Below, piece after piece: positions 9,340 to 16,671 of a stretch of DNA of 64,000 nt (its first letter is position 1; each line of letters starts with the position of its first letter). Both the position numbers and the translations under genes were made by a program. A model generated the notes under the pieces. It was not told the origin of the DNA and searched no databases. It saw only the letters and a list, made by a program, of their open reading frames with translations. The stretch covers positions 558,001 through 622,000 of the forward strand of contig CP054675.1 of the NCBI GenBank assembly GCA_013348845.1, given 5' to 3'. This DNA comes from Candidatus Tepidiaquacella proteinivora. Its GTDB lineage: Bacteria > Bacteroidota > Ignavibacteria > Tepidaquicellales > Tepidaquicellaceae.

Positions 9340-10569
9340 CTAAAAATTGTAAATAAAGGAGACTAATCCTCTTATATTGGTAACTGTCTTACCATTTATT
9401 ACTTTTCCTTTATCGTTATTATTATTAATTCCTATACTCGCAGATGTAATTTCCAGTTCTGTTGCAATTTTTGTTTTTCCAGAAATAATTGCAAATCTTG
9501 GAGAGATTCTAAATTGATAATCTATATTTCCTCCTCTGGTATAATATATACCTGTTGTATTATCATCAGTACCAATATTTTTTATATATCCGACAAAAAT
9601 TGCAAGCTCTATATTTTTTATGTAAGATAATTCAAGCCAAGATGAAAGAGAACTTAAATTTGTATATTCTTCTTTACCTGTTGTAGTATCAAAAGATTTA
9701 ACTGCATATCCACCAAGCATAGTATAATCAGCAAGATTCTGACCCCATACACCTTCTATTTTTAAGGTTAAATCATTAAAAACGAACTTTGCATAAGCAA
9801 GGGCAGAAAAACTATTAATTCTAATATCAGTTGTGATATTTTTTGTTGTAATTGTTCTCGGCATTAAAGATTTATATCCACCACCAAATCCAAATAAATA
9901 TTTATCCTCTTTATACTGAAATTGTAAATGTAAATCCGGAATTAAACTGTTTCTTAAATAAACAGAAGAGAAACCATTTGGACCGTTGCTTTGAAAATCT
10001 CTTTGAGACATTGCAGCAGCAATAATATTTAATTTATTTGCTTTTATTGTGAATCTCAATTGAGGATTTCTTGAAAAAGGTTGAAATGGAGCGCCAGTAT
10101 TAAAAGATATAGTTGCAGGAGAGCAATCAGTAACAAACATAGGATGCCAGAATTGCCCTGCTAAAATCGAAAACGATTCCCAGTCGAGTTTTACATAAGC
10201 ATGCCTTAATCTGAATCCGTTAACATCAGCATCACTCGTACCAAAGAATTCCCCTTCTATTAATCCGGAAGTTTTTGCGTCAAAGAAATCAGGTCCTGAA
10301 ATTTTTCCTAAAACACGAGACTGAATTGAGAGGAAATTAAACGATGGTTTAGCATTAATGTCTTCATTATAGGAGTTCAACACTTCTTTTTCAGGGAAAA
10401 TCATAAAATGTCCTTCACGAATAGATTGAGTAACACGTGAATCATAAAACATATCATATTTCACAAATCCGGATAAAGAAATACCAAATTTCCCATCATC
10501 TTTAACCTGTGATTTTAAATCACTTAAAAGACATAGCATTAAGGAAAATAAAATTAATAATTTTTTCAT
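9340..10569 (-). CDS. Putative outer-membrane porin (beta-barrel)
   Basis: The 409-residue protein has a clear signal peptide (MKKLLILFSLMLCLLSDLKSQ), then alternating amphipathic strands throughout and a C-terminal VSFIYNF ending with the terminal aromatic residue usual for barrel proteins. The early segments GFVKYDMFYDSR and GQFWHPMFVTDCSP resemble DcaP-like or related porins of Bacteroidota. No substrate can be inferred. It is a single gene on the minus strand with its 3' end 23 bases from the cca stop (convergent). Its start faces a 293-base AT-rich gap that leads to tRNA-Ser. Confidence 0.72.
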   Translation of the reverse strand: MKKLLILFSLMLCLLSDLKSQVKDDGKFGISLSGFVKYDMFYDSRVTQSIREGHFMIFPEKEVLNSYNEDINAKPSFNFLSIQSRVLGKISGPDFFDAKTSGLIEGEFFGTSDADVNGFRLRHAYVKLDWESFSILAGQFWHPMFVTDCSPATISFNTGAPFQPFSRNPQLRFTIKANKLNIIAAAMSQRDFQSNGPNGFSSVYLRNSLIPDLHLQFQYKEDKYLFGFGGGYKSLMPRTITTKNITTDIRINSFSALAYAKFVFNDLTLKIEGVWGQNLADYTMLGGYAVKSFDTTTGKEEYTNLSSLSSWLELSYIKNIELAIFVGYIKNIGTDDNTTGIYYTRGGNIDYQFRISPRFAIISGKTKIATELEITSASIGINNNNDKGKVINGKTVTNIRGLVSFIYNF

Positions 10570-10862
10570 ACATTTTTTTATTTTAAAAATAATTTATTGA
10601 TTCAAATATTAAAATATAAAGTAGAAAAAAATCCGTAATAAATCAAATTTTCAAATTTTGAAAAATTAAGAATTAATTAATTTTAAAAAACAAAATACTC
10701 CTAAAAAAAATATATTTAATGCAATTAATTAAAATAACTGTAAAAATAATATTTATTATAAGCTAAAAATTAATTTAAAATACATTTGCGTTGAAGTAAA
10801 AAAATATTTTATCTATTTTGCAAATAGTTCTTTAAATAAAATCAAAAATAGGACCAACCACA

Positions 10863-10954
10863 GGAAGGGTGGGTGAGTGGCTGAAACCAACGGTTTGCTA
10901 AACCGTCCTACGGATAAACCCGTAGCGCGAGTTCGAATCTCGCCCCTTCCGCCA
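10863..10954 (+). tRNA. tRNA-Ser(GCT)
   Basis: The acceptor stem GGAAGGG pairs with CCCTTCC, followed by discriminator G and an encoded CCA at 10952-10954. The anticodon arm ACGGT-TTGCTAA-ACCGT places GCT in the anticodon. A long variable arm (CTACGG...CCGTAG) and a GCGAG-TTCGAAT-CTCGC T-arm complete a class II serine tRNA. Its 3' end borders the decayed recombinase, so it is the likely attachment site of the island. Confidence 0.96.
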
Positions 10955-10974
10955 TTTTCAAAATTAGTATTTTG

Positions 10975-12469
10975 ACTGATTGTTGCCTCGCCATCGTTTC
11001 GTTAAGGCTCGGCAGTAATGAGAATTTTATATGGATTTTTGAAATCCAAAAAAATTTTACATAATCAAACCAAAGTTCGAACCAATCTTTTTAAGAAAAT
11101 CCAAAACCCTTCACGGGATTTTCTTGCAAAGCGATAATTTGGCTTTGTTTCAAGGTATTTATGAATCGGGCGGCGAGTTCGAACCGATTATTGCATTTTT
11201 CCTCAAAAACCGTTAAAATGTTCTCAAGAGTTGTTTTTGATTGACGGGTTTATTCTTTGCTTCTCGGTATTCGTCTAAAAACAAAACATTTTAATATTAG
11301 CATTAATAAGTTTTTCCAGTTTTTCATTGATTTCCAAAATTTCCTTATTTATCTTTTGAGGAAAAAAGTGAGATGATTGAATTTTCTTTTTTCTCTTTTT
11401 CCAATTCGTTTAACATTTTATCAACCCAATCATCAGGCAAAGAAACTTTTTGTATTGCTTCGTTAATTTGAGATGAAATTTTTTCTTCCTGTGTAAAAAC
11501 ATTTGCTAACATTTTCGATTAGGATTTTTCTTGGTGCAATAGTAGCTAGTGTATTGTTTTCCGCTCTTTTCATCTTTTCTGTCAGCCTAGATTGTATAGC
11601 CACATTCGCCGCATTTAAATCACTACCGATAAAGAAAAAATTTCATTTTGTCTGCTTTTTGCGGTTTGCTCCTTTGCTTTATCACTTCTTGCACTCGGTC
11701 AAAAAGTTTTTGTAATAATCGGTTTGTGCTTTCCTTCAAAGTATTCTCCTTTATAACTTATCAATCCATAGTAAAAAGAATTTTGTAAAAGATACTGATA
11801 ATTAGAAACGGAAAGCATTTTGTATCGCAGATCTCGTAATCCATGCTCATTGATAATTTTTCGAATTCCTTTGAAGGTATATTTTCCGGTGGCATAAAGC
11901 ATAAATGCTTTTTTGATGAGTGGGGCTTTTTCTTTAGGAACATAAAACTTTTTCGTTGCCTTATTATTGAGATAACCAAGTTGCGCAATTTGAGGCCATA
12001 AACCTTTTTTTAACTTTTGTCTGTACCCCTCTCTTAATATTTTCCGAAAGATTATCAATATAATATTTTGACTACCCAAAGGTGATTGAAAGCATAAATT
12101 TTCCTTGCATTGTCGGATCAAACCAAAAGGTCGGAAATTTTAGCTCTTAGATAACTTTAGTATTCACAAGATAAATGATTTGACCGCCGTCAATGCTGTT
12201 TCTCGCTAATCTATGAAGGTGCAACGCTAAAATTCCCTTGGCTTCGCCCGACTCAATTCATTTCAACATCTCGGCGAATACCGGTCGTCCAGGTTTCTTA
12301 GCAGTTTGTTTTTCGATAAGAATATCAACCACTTCCAGAATTTCTTTTTTCGACAATTATTTAAGCTCGGCGATTTGGTCATGATAATACGCACTTGTCT
12401 ATATTCACTATCAGTTGATTTATGGGTTTATATAAAAAACTTTCGGGTTTGATTGTTTTCTTGTGTCAT
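10975..12469 (-). pseudogene. Decayed large serine recombinase
   Basis: Reading the minus strand across all three frames rebuilds one large serine recombinase of about 500 residues. It starts MTQENNQT at 12469, then KSTDSEYRQ (resolvase active-site region) and EKQTAKKPGRPVFAEML. Next come LHRLARNSIDGGQIIYLV and FPTFWFDPTMQGKFMLSI, then the recombinase domain YATGKYTFKGIRKIINEHG with SFYYGLISYKGEYFEGKH. FKCGECGYTI (zinc ribbon) and a C-terminal tail reaching about 10975 finish it. At least four in-frame stops and several frameshifts separate the pieces, so it cannot be active. The longest intact piece is 11699-12121. The 3' end sits about 20 bases from the tRNA-Ser 3' end. Confidence 0.88.
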
Positions 12470-12716
12470 ATTATTTTTGTTATTAGGCAGTCAAGATATT
12501 TAAAATTATTACTTTGTCTTTCGTCAAAGGATAAAAAATGATTGTTTAATAAATTTTTCAAATTTATATTCGCCTTCGGAAAACAAAACTTTCGTTTGAG
12601 CGAGAAAAAATTGTTTATGGATTTTAAAAAACCGTATAAAATTATCGTTTCTTCCGAACCCGAAGGTAGTGAGGGTGTGGCAACACCCTTCAAAAACGCT
12701 GAAATTGTAAATTGGC
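12470..12716. other. Non-coding spacer between recombinase remnant and cassette
   Basis: No supportable gene. Short open frames exist on both strands but overlap each other and match nothing. A small hairpin, GGGTGT-GGCA-ACACCC, lies at 12673-12688. Base composition is noticeably richer in G+C than the surrounding host DNA. Confidence 0.5.
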
Positions 12717-13004
12717 GTTACCTTCTGGATAAAATCCGAACTTTTTTGGCGAAAATCCTGTCACCATTTTTTAATTTTCGCCAGCAGTGCTACGATACAG
12801 CGTAGCGTTTCCGAAAAGTTGGCGCTTACTTTGACTGCCAAAGCCAACAAAAATTTTTATTATTATTATGAAGAGCAACGATTTTTTACTTAAAAATGAT
12901 TTAATTTTTTGGAGGCATTGGCATCCAGTCTTTTTCTAAAAGGACTGGGTTTTTCGGCCCCCAAAAAAACACAAATCCTGCTTATGTAGGATAATAAACG
13001 GAGC
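12717..13004 (+). repeat. Left long inverted repeat of the cassette
   Basis: This aligns along its whole length with the reverse complement of 16206-16486. Shared blocks in the same order include CGAACTTTTTTG, CGAAAATCCTG, TTTCCGAAAAGTTGG, ACTTAAAAATGATTTAATTT, CCAGTCTTTTTCTAAAAGG and TCCTGCTTATG. Divergence is mostly substitutions and small indels. It contains its own hairpin at 12925-12948 followed by GTTTTTC. Confidence 0.85.
12925..12955 (+). terminator. Terminator-like hairpin in the left repeat, pointing into the cassette
   Basis: CCAGTC...GACTGG arms with a TTTT/AAAA extension form a stem, followed on the plus strand by a short T run (GTTTTTC). As a terminator it would stop transcription arriving from the left before it enters the cassette. 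The equivalent hairpin in the right repeat points the opposite way. Confidence 0.45.
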
Positions 13005-13019
13005 GTAGTTAAACTTTAC

Positions 13020-13048
13020 TTGATTTTTATTTAAAAATTTCATATATT
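13020..13048 (+). promoter_or_regulatory. Putative sigma70-type promoter of the defence operon
   Basis: TTGATT at 13020-13025, a 17-base spacer and TATATT at 13043-13048 lie 54 bases upstream of the regulator start. This is close to TTGACA-N17-TATAAT. It differs from the Bacteroidota-type promoter (TTG, then TAnnTTTG) expected for host genes. AT-rich DNA gives chance matches, so this is a prediction only. Confidence 0.45.
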
Positions 13049-13072
13049 AATATATTATTAAAATTGTTGCTA

Positions 13073-13099
13073 TATACTAAGTATAGTAAAATTTTACTA
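13073..13099. promoter_or_regulatory. Double palindromic operator (C-box-like) before the XRE regulator
   Basis: Two palindromes overlap by two bases just before the regulator ATG at 13102. TATACTAAGTATA (13073-13085) is perfect around its central A, and TAGTAAAATTTTACTA (13084-13099) is a perfect 16-mer. Paired operators immediately upstream of a controller gene are the known layout for restriction-modification C proteins, which activate and then repress their own operon. The binding assignment is inferred from position. Confidence 0.6.
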
Positions 13100-13101
13100 C
13101 G

Positions 13102-13314
13102 ATGTCAAAGAAACTTTCAATAATCGCCCAGAATATCAAAAAGTACCGAGAGAAAAATGGTATTTCCCAAGACAAGTTGTCAAAACTTGCTGGTATTACT
13201 TTGAATACAATTACAAAAATTGAATCAGGGGCAACACCTGATCCTAGAATTGAAACTGTTAGAAAGATTGCTGACGCTTTAGGTATAAGCGTTGACGATT
13301 TGTTAAAAAGATAA
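13102..13314 (+). CDS. XRE-family regulator, likely restriction-modification controller (C) protein
   Basis: This 70-residue protein is almost entirely one helix-turn-helix domain: IAQNIKKYREKNGISQDKLS, then KLAGITLNTITKIESGATPDP and TVRKIADALGISVDDLLKR. The length and fold equal those of C proteins, small dimeric activator/repressors that delay endonuclease expression until methylation is complete. The two palindromes directly before its ATG and the methyltransferase starting 4 bases after its stop support that role. The opposite-strand frame over the same bases is a shadow. No Shine-Dalgarno sequence is present. Confidence 0.88.
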   Translation: MSKKLSIIAQNIKKYREKNGISQDKLSKLAGITLNTITKIESGATPDPRIETVRKIADALGISVDDLLKR

Positions 13315-13318
13315 GAAT

Positions 13319-14611
13319 ATGACACTTCAAAACAATAAAAATTTTAAGAAAAAAAGAATGATTTATAGAGATCAAGATATTAATACTTCTTGGGCATATA
13401 AAACAAATGATAGCCTTAAAAAAGGTAACCTTATTCTTTTAGATAATGTTCAGTTTATCTATGAATTGGCTCTTGCGCAGCTGGAACTTCAATCTTTAAA
13501 TATTAATTTTCAAGTCACAAATGGTTTAAGGGAGTTTAAGCTTTTAACTACAAAGAATTTAGATAAACTAGCAAGAAGAACAGCTTACTTTAAAATAGTT
13601 GACGGTAAATTAACTGACTATTTCCATATCATCCAAAAAAATATTACGCGTTCTGTAAATCAATATTTAACTCACTGGATTTATCCGTATAAAGGGAAGT
13701 TTCATCCTCAGATGATAAGGGCTTTTTTGAATATTATTGGTTTAAAAGAAGGTGATAAGGTTTTAGATCCCTTTATTGGTAGTGGAACTACAGCTTTAGA
13801 GGCAAAGTTGCTGGGGATTGATTGTATCGGTATAGATATCTCGCCCTTATGTGTCCTTCAAAGTAAGGTCAAAACAGAAAGCATTGAAGTCATTAATGAA
13901 ATTGAAGAAATTAAAGATAGTATTTTAAACAAGGCAAAACCTGGACTTTTTAATCAAGAAGATAAGCCATTTTTAGAAACAATTAACTCTATACTAGATG
14001 AGAAGGTTAAAAACTTTTATAAAATGGTTTATCTAGTGGCAGTAAGTGATAATGCTCGGAGGGGAAGAAATTTTGATCAATCTTTTTATAAAAATTTGGA
14101 ATTGATGATTAAATCGGTTAGAGATTTTAGAGATATTGCCGAACAATTGAATTTAAAATTGGGGAAAACAGAAATTATGTTAGAGGATTCTCGAAATTTA
14201 CCTCAAGACGATGAGAGTATTGAAGGGATAATAACATCACCACCTTATTCGATTGCTTTGGATTATGTTTCAAATGATGCTCATGCTCTAAAAGTATTAG
14301 GATATAAGTTGTCAGAAATTAGAGAAGAATTTGTCGGAGTAAGGGGACGTGGCCCAGAAAGAATTAATTTATATAATCAGGACATGAAAAAGAGTTATGA
14401 AGAAATGTATCGGGTACTTAAACCAAAAGGGTTTGCTGCCATCGTTATTGGAAATGCTACTTACATGCGCGAAGAGGTTAAAACCGTTGAATTTACGATT
14501 GATTATTGTCAAAATGTAGGTTTTAGATTGGTCAAAAATATAGATAAAATAATTTTTGGTCTTTATAATGTGATGCAAAAAGAAAATGTTTTAATATTTC
14601 AAAAACCATAA
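13319..14611 (+). CDS. DNA methyltransferase (N4-cytosine/N6-adenine type)
   Basis: This 430-residue protein has the AdoMet-binding motif DPFIGSGTTALEAKLLG near residue 148, with an acidic motif II in IDCIGIDISP. The catalytic SPPY motif (GIITSPPYSIALDYV) is near residue 305. SPPY is typical of exocyclic-amino methyltransferases. Motif I precedes motif IV, unlike the common beta-class order (IV before I). The N-terminal ~130 residues, including HWIYPYKGKFHPQMIRAF, probably hold the target-recognition part. It lies 4 bases after the regulator and 6 before the endonuclease, as in a type II system. Recognition sequence is unknown. Confidence 0.88.
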   Translation: MTLQNNKNFKKKRMIYRDQDINTSWAYKTNDSLKKGNLILLDNVQFIYELALAQLELQSLNINFQVTNGLREFKLLTTKNLDKLARRTAYFKIVDGKLTDYFHIIQKNITRSVNQYLTHWIYPYKGKFHPQMIRAFLNIIGLKEGDKVLDPFIGSGTTALEAKLLGIDCIGIDISPLCVLQSKVKTESIEVINEIEEIKDSILNKAKPGLFNQEDKPFLETINSILDEKVKNFYKMVYLVAVSDNARRGRNFDQSFYKNLELMIKSVRDFRDIAEQLNLKLGKTEIMLEDSRNLPQDDESIEGIITSPPYSIALDYVSNDAHALKVLGYKLSEIREEFVGVRGRGPERINLYNQDMKKSYEEMYRVLKPKGFAAIVIGNATYMREEVKTVEFTIDYCQNVGFRLVKNIDKIIFGLYNVMQKENVLIFQKP

Positions 14612-14617
14612 ATAAAT

Positions 14618-15292
14618 ATGAGTAATGAACAAGAAAAATACATAAAAGAATTAGAGGAAACAATTTCCCAGTTCTTAAAACCATTAAAGAACATTCCGTT
14701 TAAAATTGCTATCAAAGCAATATCTGGTTGTAAAGTAATACCTTTTAATAAAAATAATCCGGACGATCAGCAGTTGTTAAAAGATTTAATTGAAGCAACA
14801 AAAATAGCTGCTAGGAATGCCAATCAGAAAGGGATATTTACAAGAAGAGAGAATGAAGTAGGAAATCATATCGAACCTTTTATGATTGAAGCTTTAAATC
14901 AAATCGGACTTGAAGCAGATAGGCCTGAAACAAAAGAAGGGAAAAAAAAAGCGATTGGTTATCCTGATATCTTCGTTTGGGATAGAAAAGGAAGACCAAA
15001 CTATATTGAGTGTAAAACCTATAATGAAAGAAATTACCAGACCACACAGAGATCATTTTATTTTTCCCCTGCAGAAAGACCGACAGATTTTAAGGTCATT
15101 TATGATGCAAGACATTTGATAATCAGTTTCAAAATTGAAAACGCAGAACGAGAAGGAGAAAGGGCTTTTGTTCCTGTATACTATAAAATCTTTAGTACAG
15201 ATAATCTTATTGGACAAATCAAACATGAGTTTAACTCTTCAAACAAACAAATGTATACAACTCAAGCTTTATTAGCCGAAGGCGATGTTTGA
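14618..15292 (+). CDS. Type II restriction endonuclease, PD-(D/E)xK fold
   Basis: This 224-residue protein has a readable nuclease core: YPDIFVWDRKGRPNYIECKTY gives the PD (D117) and ExK (E131, K133) catalytic triad. An upstream acidic helix, ENEVGNHIEPFMIEAL (E80 onwards), fits the first conserved glutamate of the fold. The protein directly follows the methyltransferase and is the obvious cognate cutter. No specific restriction-enzyme family was recognised, so recognition site and cut type remain unknown. The stop overlaps the start of the next gene by 8 bases, which suggests coupling to the downstream TIR module. Confidence 0.8.
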   Translation: MSNEQEKYIKELEETISQFLKPLKNIPFKIAIKAISGCKVIPFNKNNPDDQQLLKDLIEATKIAARNANQKGIFTRRENEVGNHIEPFMIEALNQIGLEADRPETKEGKKKAIGYPDIFVWDRKGRPNYIECKTYNERNYQTTQRSFYFSPAERPTDFKVIYDARHLIISFKIENAEREGERAFVPVYYKIFSTDNLIGQIKHEFNSSNKQMYTTQALLAEGDV

Positions 15293-15704
15293 TACTAAAT
15301 ATAGTATGGAAAATAAACATAAACATTTAGAATTTATCCAAGCAATAATTAATAGAATGGCAAACCATTCCTTTATAATGAAGGGTTGGGCTATTACATT
15401 GGTTGTTGCTTTATTTGTTTTAGTCCCAAAGCATCCTGATAAGAAGTGTATTGTGATTGCCTTTTTACCTGTTGTAGTTTTTTGGATTTTAGATGGGTAT
15501 TTCTTATCTAGAGAAAGAAAGTTTCGGTACCTATATGATGAAGTAAGAAAGAAAAATGATAAGGAAATTGACTTTTCGATGGATGTATCTAATTTTAAGG
15601 AGTGGAAAATTAATTGGTTTTGTTCAGTTTTTTCTAAGACACTTTTATTTTTTTATATTTCTCTGGTCGGCGCTATGCTAATCGTGTATTATTTAATAAA
15701 ATAA
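15285..15704 (+). CDS. Small multi-TM protein, putative membrane effector partner of the TIR-like protein
   Basis: This 139-residue protein (an alternative ATG at 15306 would remove 7 residues) has hydrophobic helices near residues 32-49, 54-72 and 112-137. The segments RMANHSFIMKGWAITLV and FWILDGYFLSRERKFRYLY look strongly conserved. From memory, this type of small membrane protein recurs beside DUF1863 TIR-like genes and resembles SLATT/2TM effectors, but no Pfam name can be assigned safely. Its place between a nuclease and a TIR-like sensor, with an 8-base overlap upstream and 6 bases downstream, suggests a membrane-disrupting or signalling role in phage defence. That function is inference. 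Confidence 0.75.
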   Translation: MFDTKYSMENKHKHLEFIQAIINRMANHSFIMKGWAITLVVALFVLVPKHPDKKCIVIAFLPVVVFWILDGYFLSRERKFRYLYDEVRKKNDKEIDFSMDVSNFKEWKINWFCSVFSKTLLFFYISLVGAMLIVYYLIK

Positions 15705-15710
15705 AATCAT

Positions 15711-16202
15711 ATGGCAAGACGAGTATTTTTCAGTTTTCATTACGAAAGAGATATCTGGCGGGCAAGTCAGATTAGAAATAGCTGGGTAACAAAACCAAAT
15801 AGAGAATCAGCTGGTTTTTGGGATTCTGCATCTTGGGAAGCAGCGAAGAAAATAGGTGAGGACGCAATAGAAAGATGGATTAATAATCAGTTACATGGTA
15901 CATCGGTGACAGTAGTGTTGATTGGTACTGAGACAAGCGAAAGGAAATATGTTAAATACGAAATTAAGAGAAGCTATGAAATTGGAAATGGCATGCTGGG
16001 GATTTATATCCATAATATGAAGGATCAATTTGGTAGAACAGATGTAAAAGGCAAAAATCCATTCGATAATTGGTATTTAAACAGAAATGGACATATAATT
16101 TATTTTTCATCTCTTTACCATACTTACGATTGGGTTTATGATAGAGGTTATAAAAATATAGGCGATTGGATAGAAAAAGCAGCAAGAGATGTTGGAAGAT
16201 AA
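15711..16202 (+). CDS. TIR-like (DUF1863/MTH538) protein, ThsB-like
   Basis: This 163-residue protein matches the MTH538/DUF1863 TIR-like family along its length: ARRVFFSFHYERDIWRASQI at the start, then RNSWVT and GTSVTVVLIGTETSERKYVK, followed by YEIKRSYEIGNGMLGIYIHN. Proteins of this family include ThsB of the Thoeris anti-phage system, which makes a cyclic-ADP-ribose-type signal from NAD. E84 in VKYEIKRS is a candidate catalytic or structural glutamate, not confirmed. The gene ends 4 bases before the right inverted repeat, so it is the last cassette gene. No ThsA (SIR2-SLOG or macro) partner is present; the adjacent membrane protein may replace it. Confidence 0.88.
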   Translation: MARRVFFSFHYERDIWRASQIRNSWVTKPNRESAGFWDSASWEAAKKIGEDAIERWINNQLHGTSVTVVLIGTETSERKYVKYEIKRSYEIGNGMLGIYIHNMKDQFGRTDVKGKNPFDNWYLNRNGHIIYFSSLYHTYDWVYDRGYKNIGDWIEKAARDVGR

Positions 16203-16205
16203 CTC

Positions 16206-16486
16206 TGCCCTATTCATTACCCTGCATAAGCAGGACTTGGGCCGTGAGGCGTTTCTGAAAACCCCAGTCCTTTTAGAAAAAGACTGGGTACCAAAGCTGC
16301 CAAAAATTAAATCATTTTTAAGTGAAAAAAATTCGTCGCTCGTCCTAATAAAATTTTGCCGGCTTTGTCAGTTGGCATCAGCCAACTTTTCGGAAACTTT
16401 CGGCTGGATTGTTGCTATGTTGACGACAATTAAAAATTGTTGTCAGGATTTTCGTCAAAAAAGTTCGTATTTTGTCCAAATAGTAC
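16206..16486 (-). repeat. Right long inverted repeat of the cassette
   Basis: This is the reverse complement of the 12717-13004 repeat, with the conserved blocks listed there in mirror order. It contains CCCAGTCC...GACTGGG (16263-16288), the hairpin CCTGC-ATAA-GCAGG (16221-16234) and GTTGGC-ATCA-GCCAAC near 16371-16386. The 117-residue frame running through it is not a supportable gene because it mostly translates the repeat. Confidence 0.85.
16258..16288 (-). terminator. Terminator-like hairpin in the right repeat, pointing into the cassette
   Basis: Read on the minus strand, the CCCAGTC/GACTGGG stem is followed by GTTTTC. If active, it stops leftward transcription entering from host DNA. 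On the plus strand it has no T run after it, so it is not an obvious terminator for the TIR-like gene. Confidence 0.35.
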
Positions 16487-16671
16487 CACAAAAAGGGGCT
16501 TTAACAACTATAATTCAATTTATCATATATTTTTTATTTTAATTAATTTTAAAAAAATATAGACTTACATATCTCATTGATAGATTTTTATTTATCTAGT
16601 ATCGTAATATTATAATAATTAAATAATATTATTTATTTAAATGAAAACATTTACGAAACAATTATAAGTAA

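Larger units (their letters stand above)
12717..16486. mobile_element. Inverted-repeat-bounded restriction-modification and TIR cassette
   Basis: Two ~280-base imperfect inverted repeats (12717-13004 and 16206-16486) enclose exactly five same-strand genes: an XRE regulator, methyltransferase, endonuclease, multi-TM protein and TIR-like protein. No transposase lies between the repeats. The unit sits next to a dead serine recombinase beside tRNA-Ser. Its genes look less AT-rich than flanking host genes, and its lead promoter looks like a sigma70 consensus. All this points to acquisition as a block. Whether the repeats are recombination sites, ends of a non-autonomous element, or two copies of a dispersed repeat cannot be decided here. 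Confidence 0.65.

Noticed and set aside
11503-11715. Plus-strand 70-residue open frame
   Set aside because: It lies antisense to the zinc-ribbon part of the recombinase remnant and has no recognisable features.
12466-12805. Overlapping open frames on both strands before the cassette
   Set aside because: They overlap each other and the left inverted repeat, and the translations match nothing known.
13077-13325. Minus-strand frame over the XRE gene
   Set aside because: Antisense shadow of a clear helix-turn-helix protein; it would also cover the operator.
16189-16542. 117-residue plus-strand frame after the TIR-like gene
   Set aside because: It mainly translates the right inverted repeat, including its hairpins.
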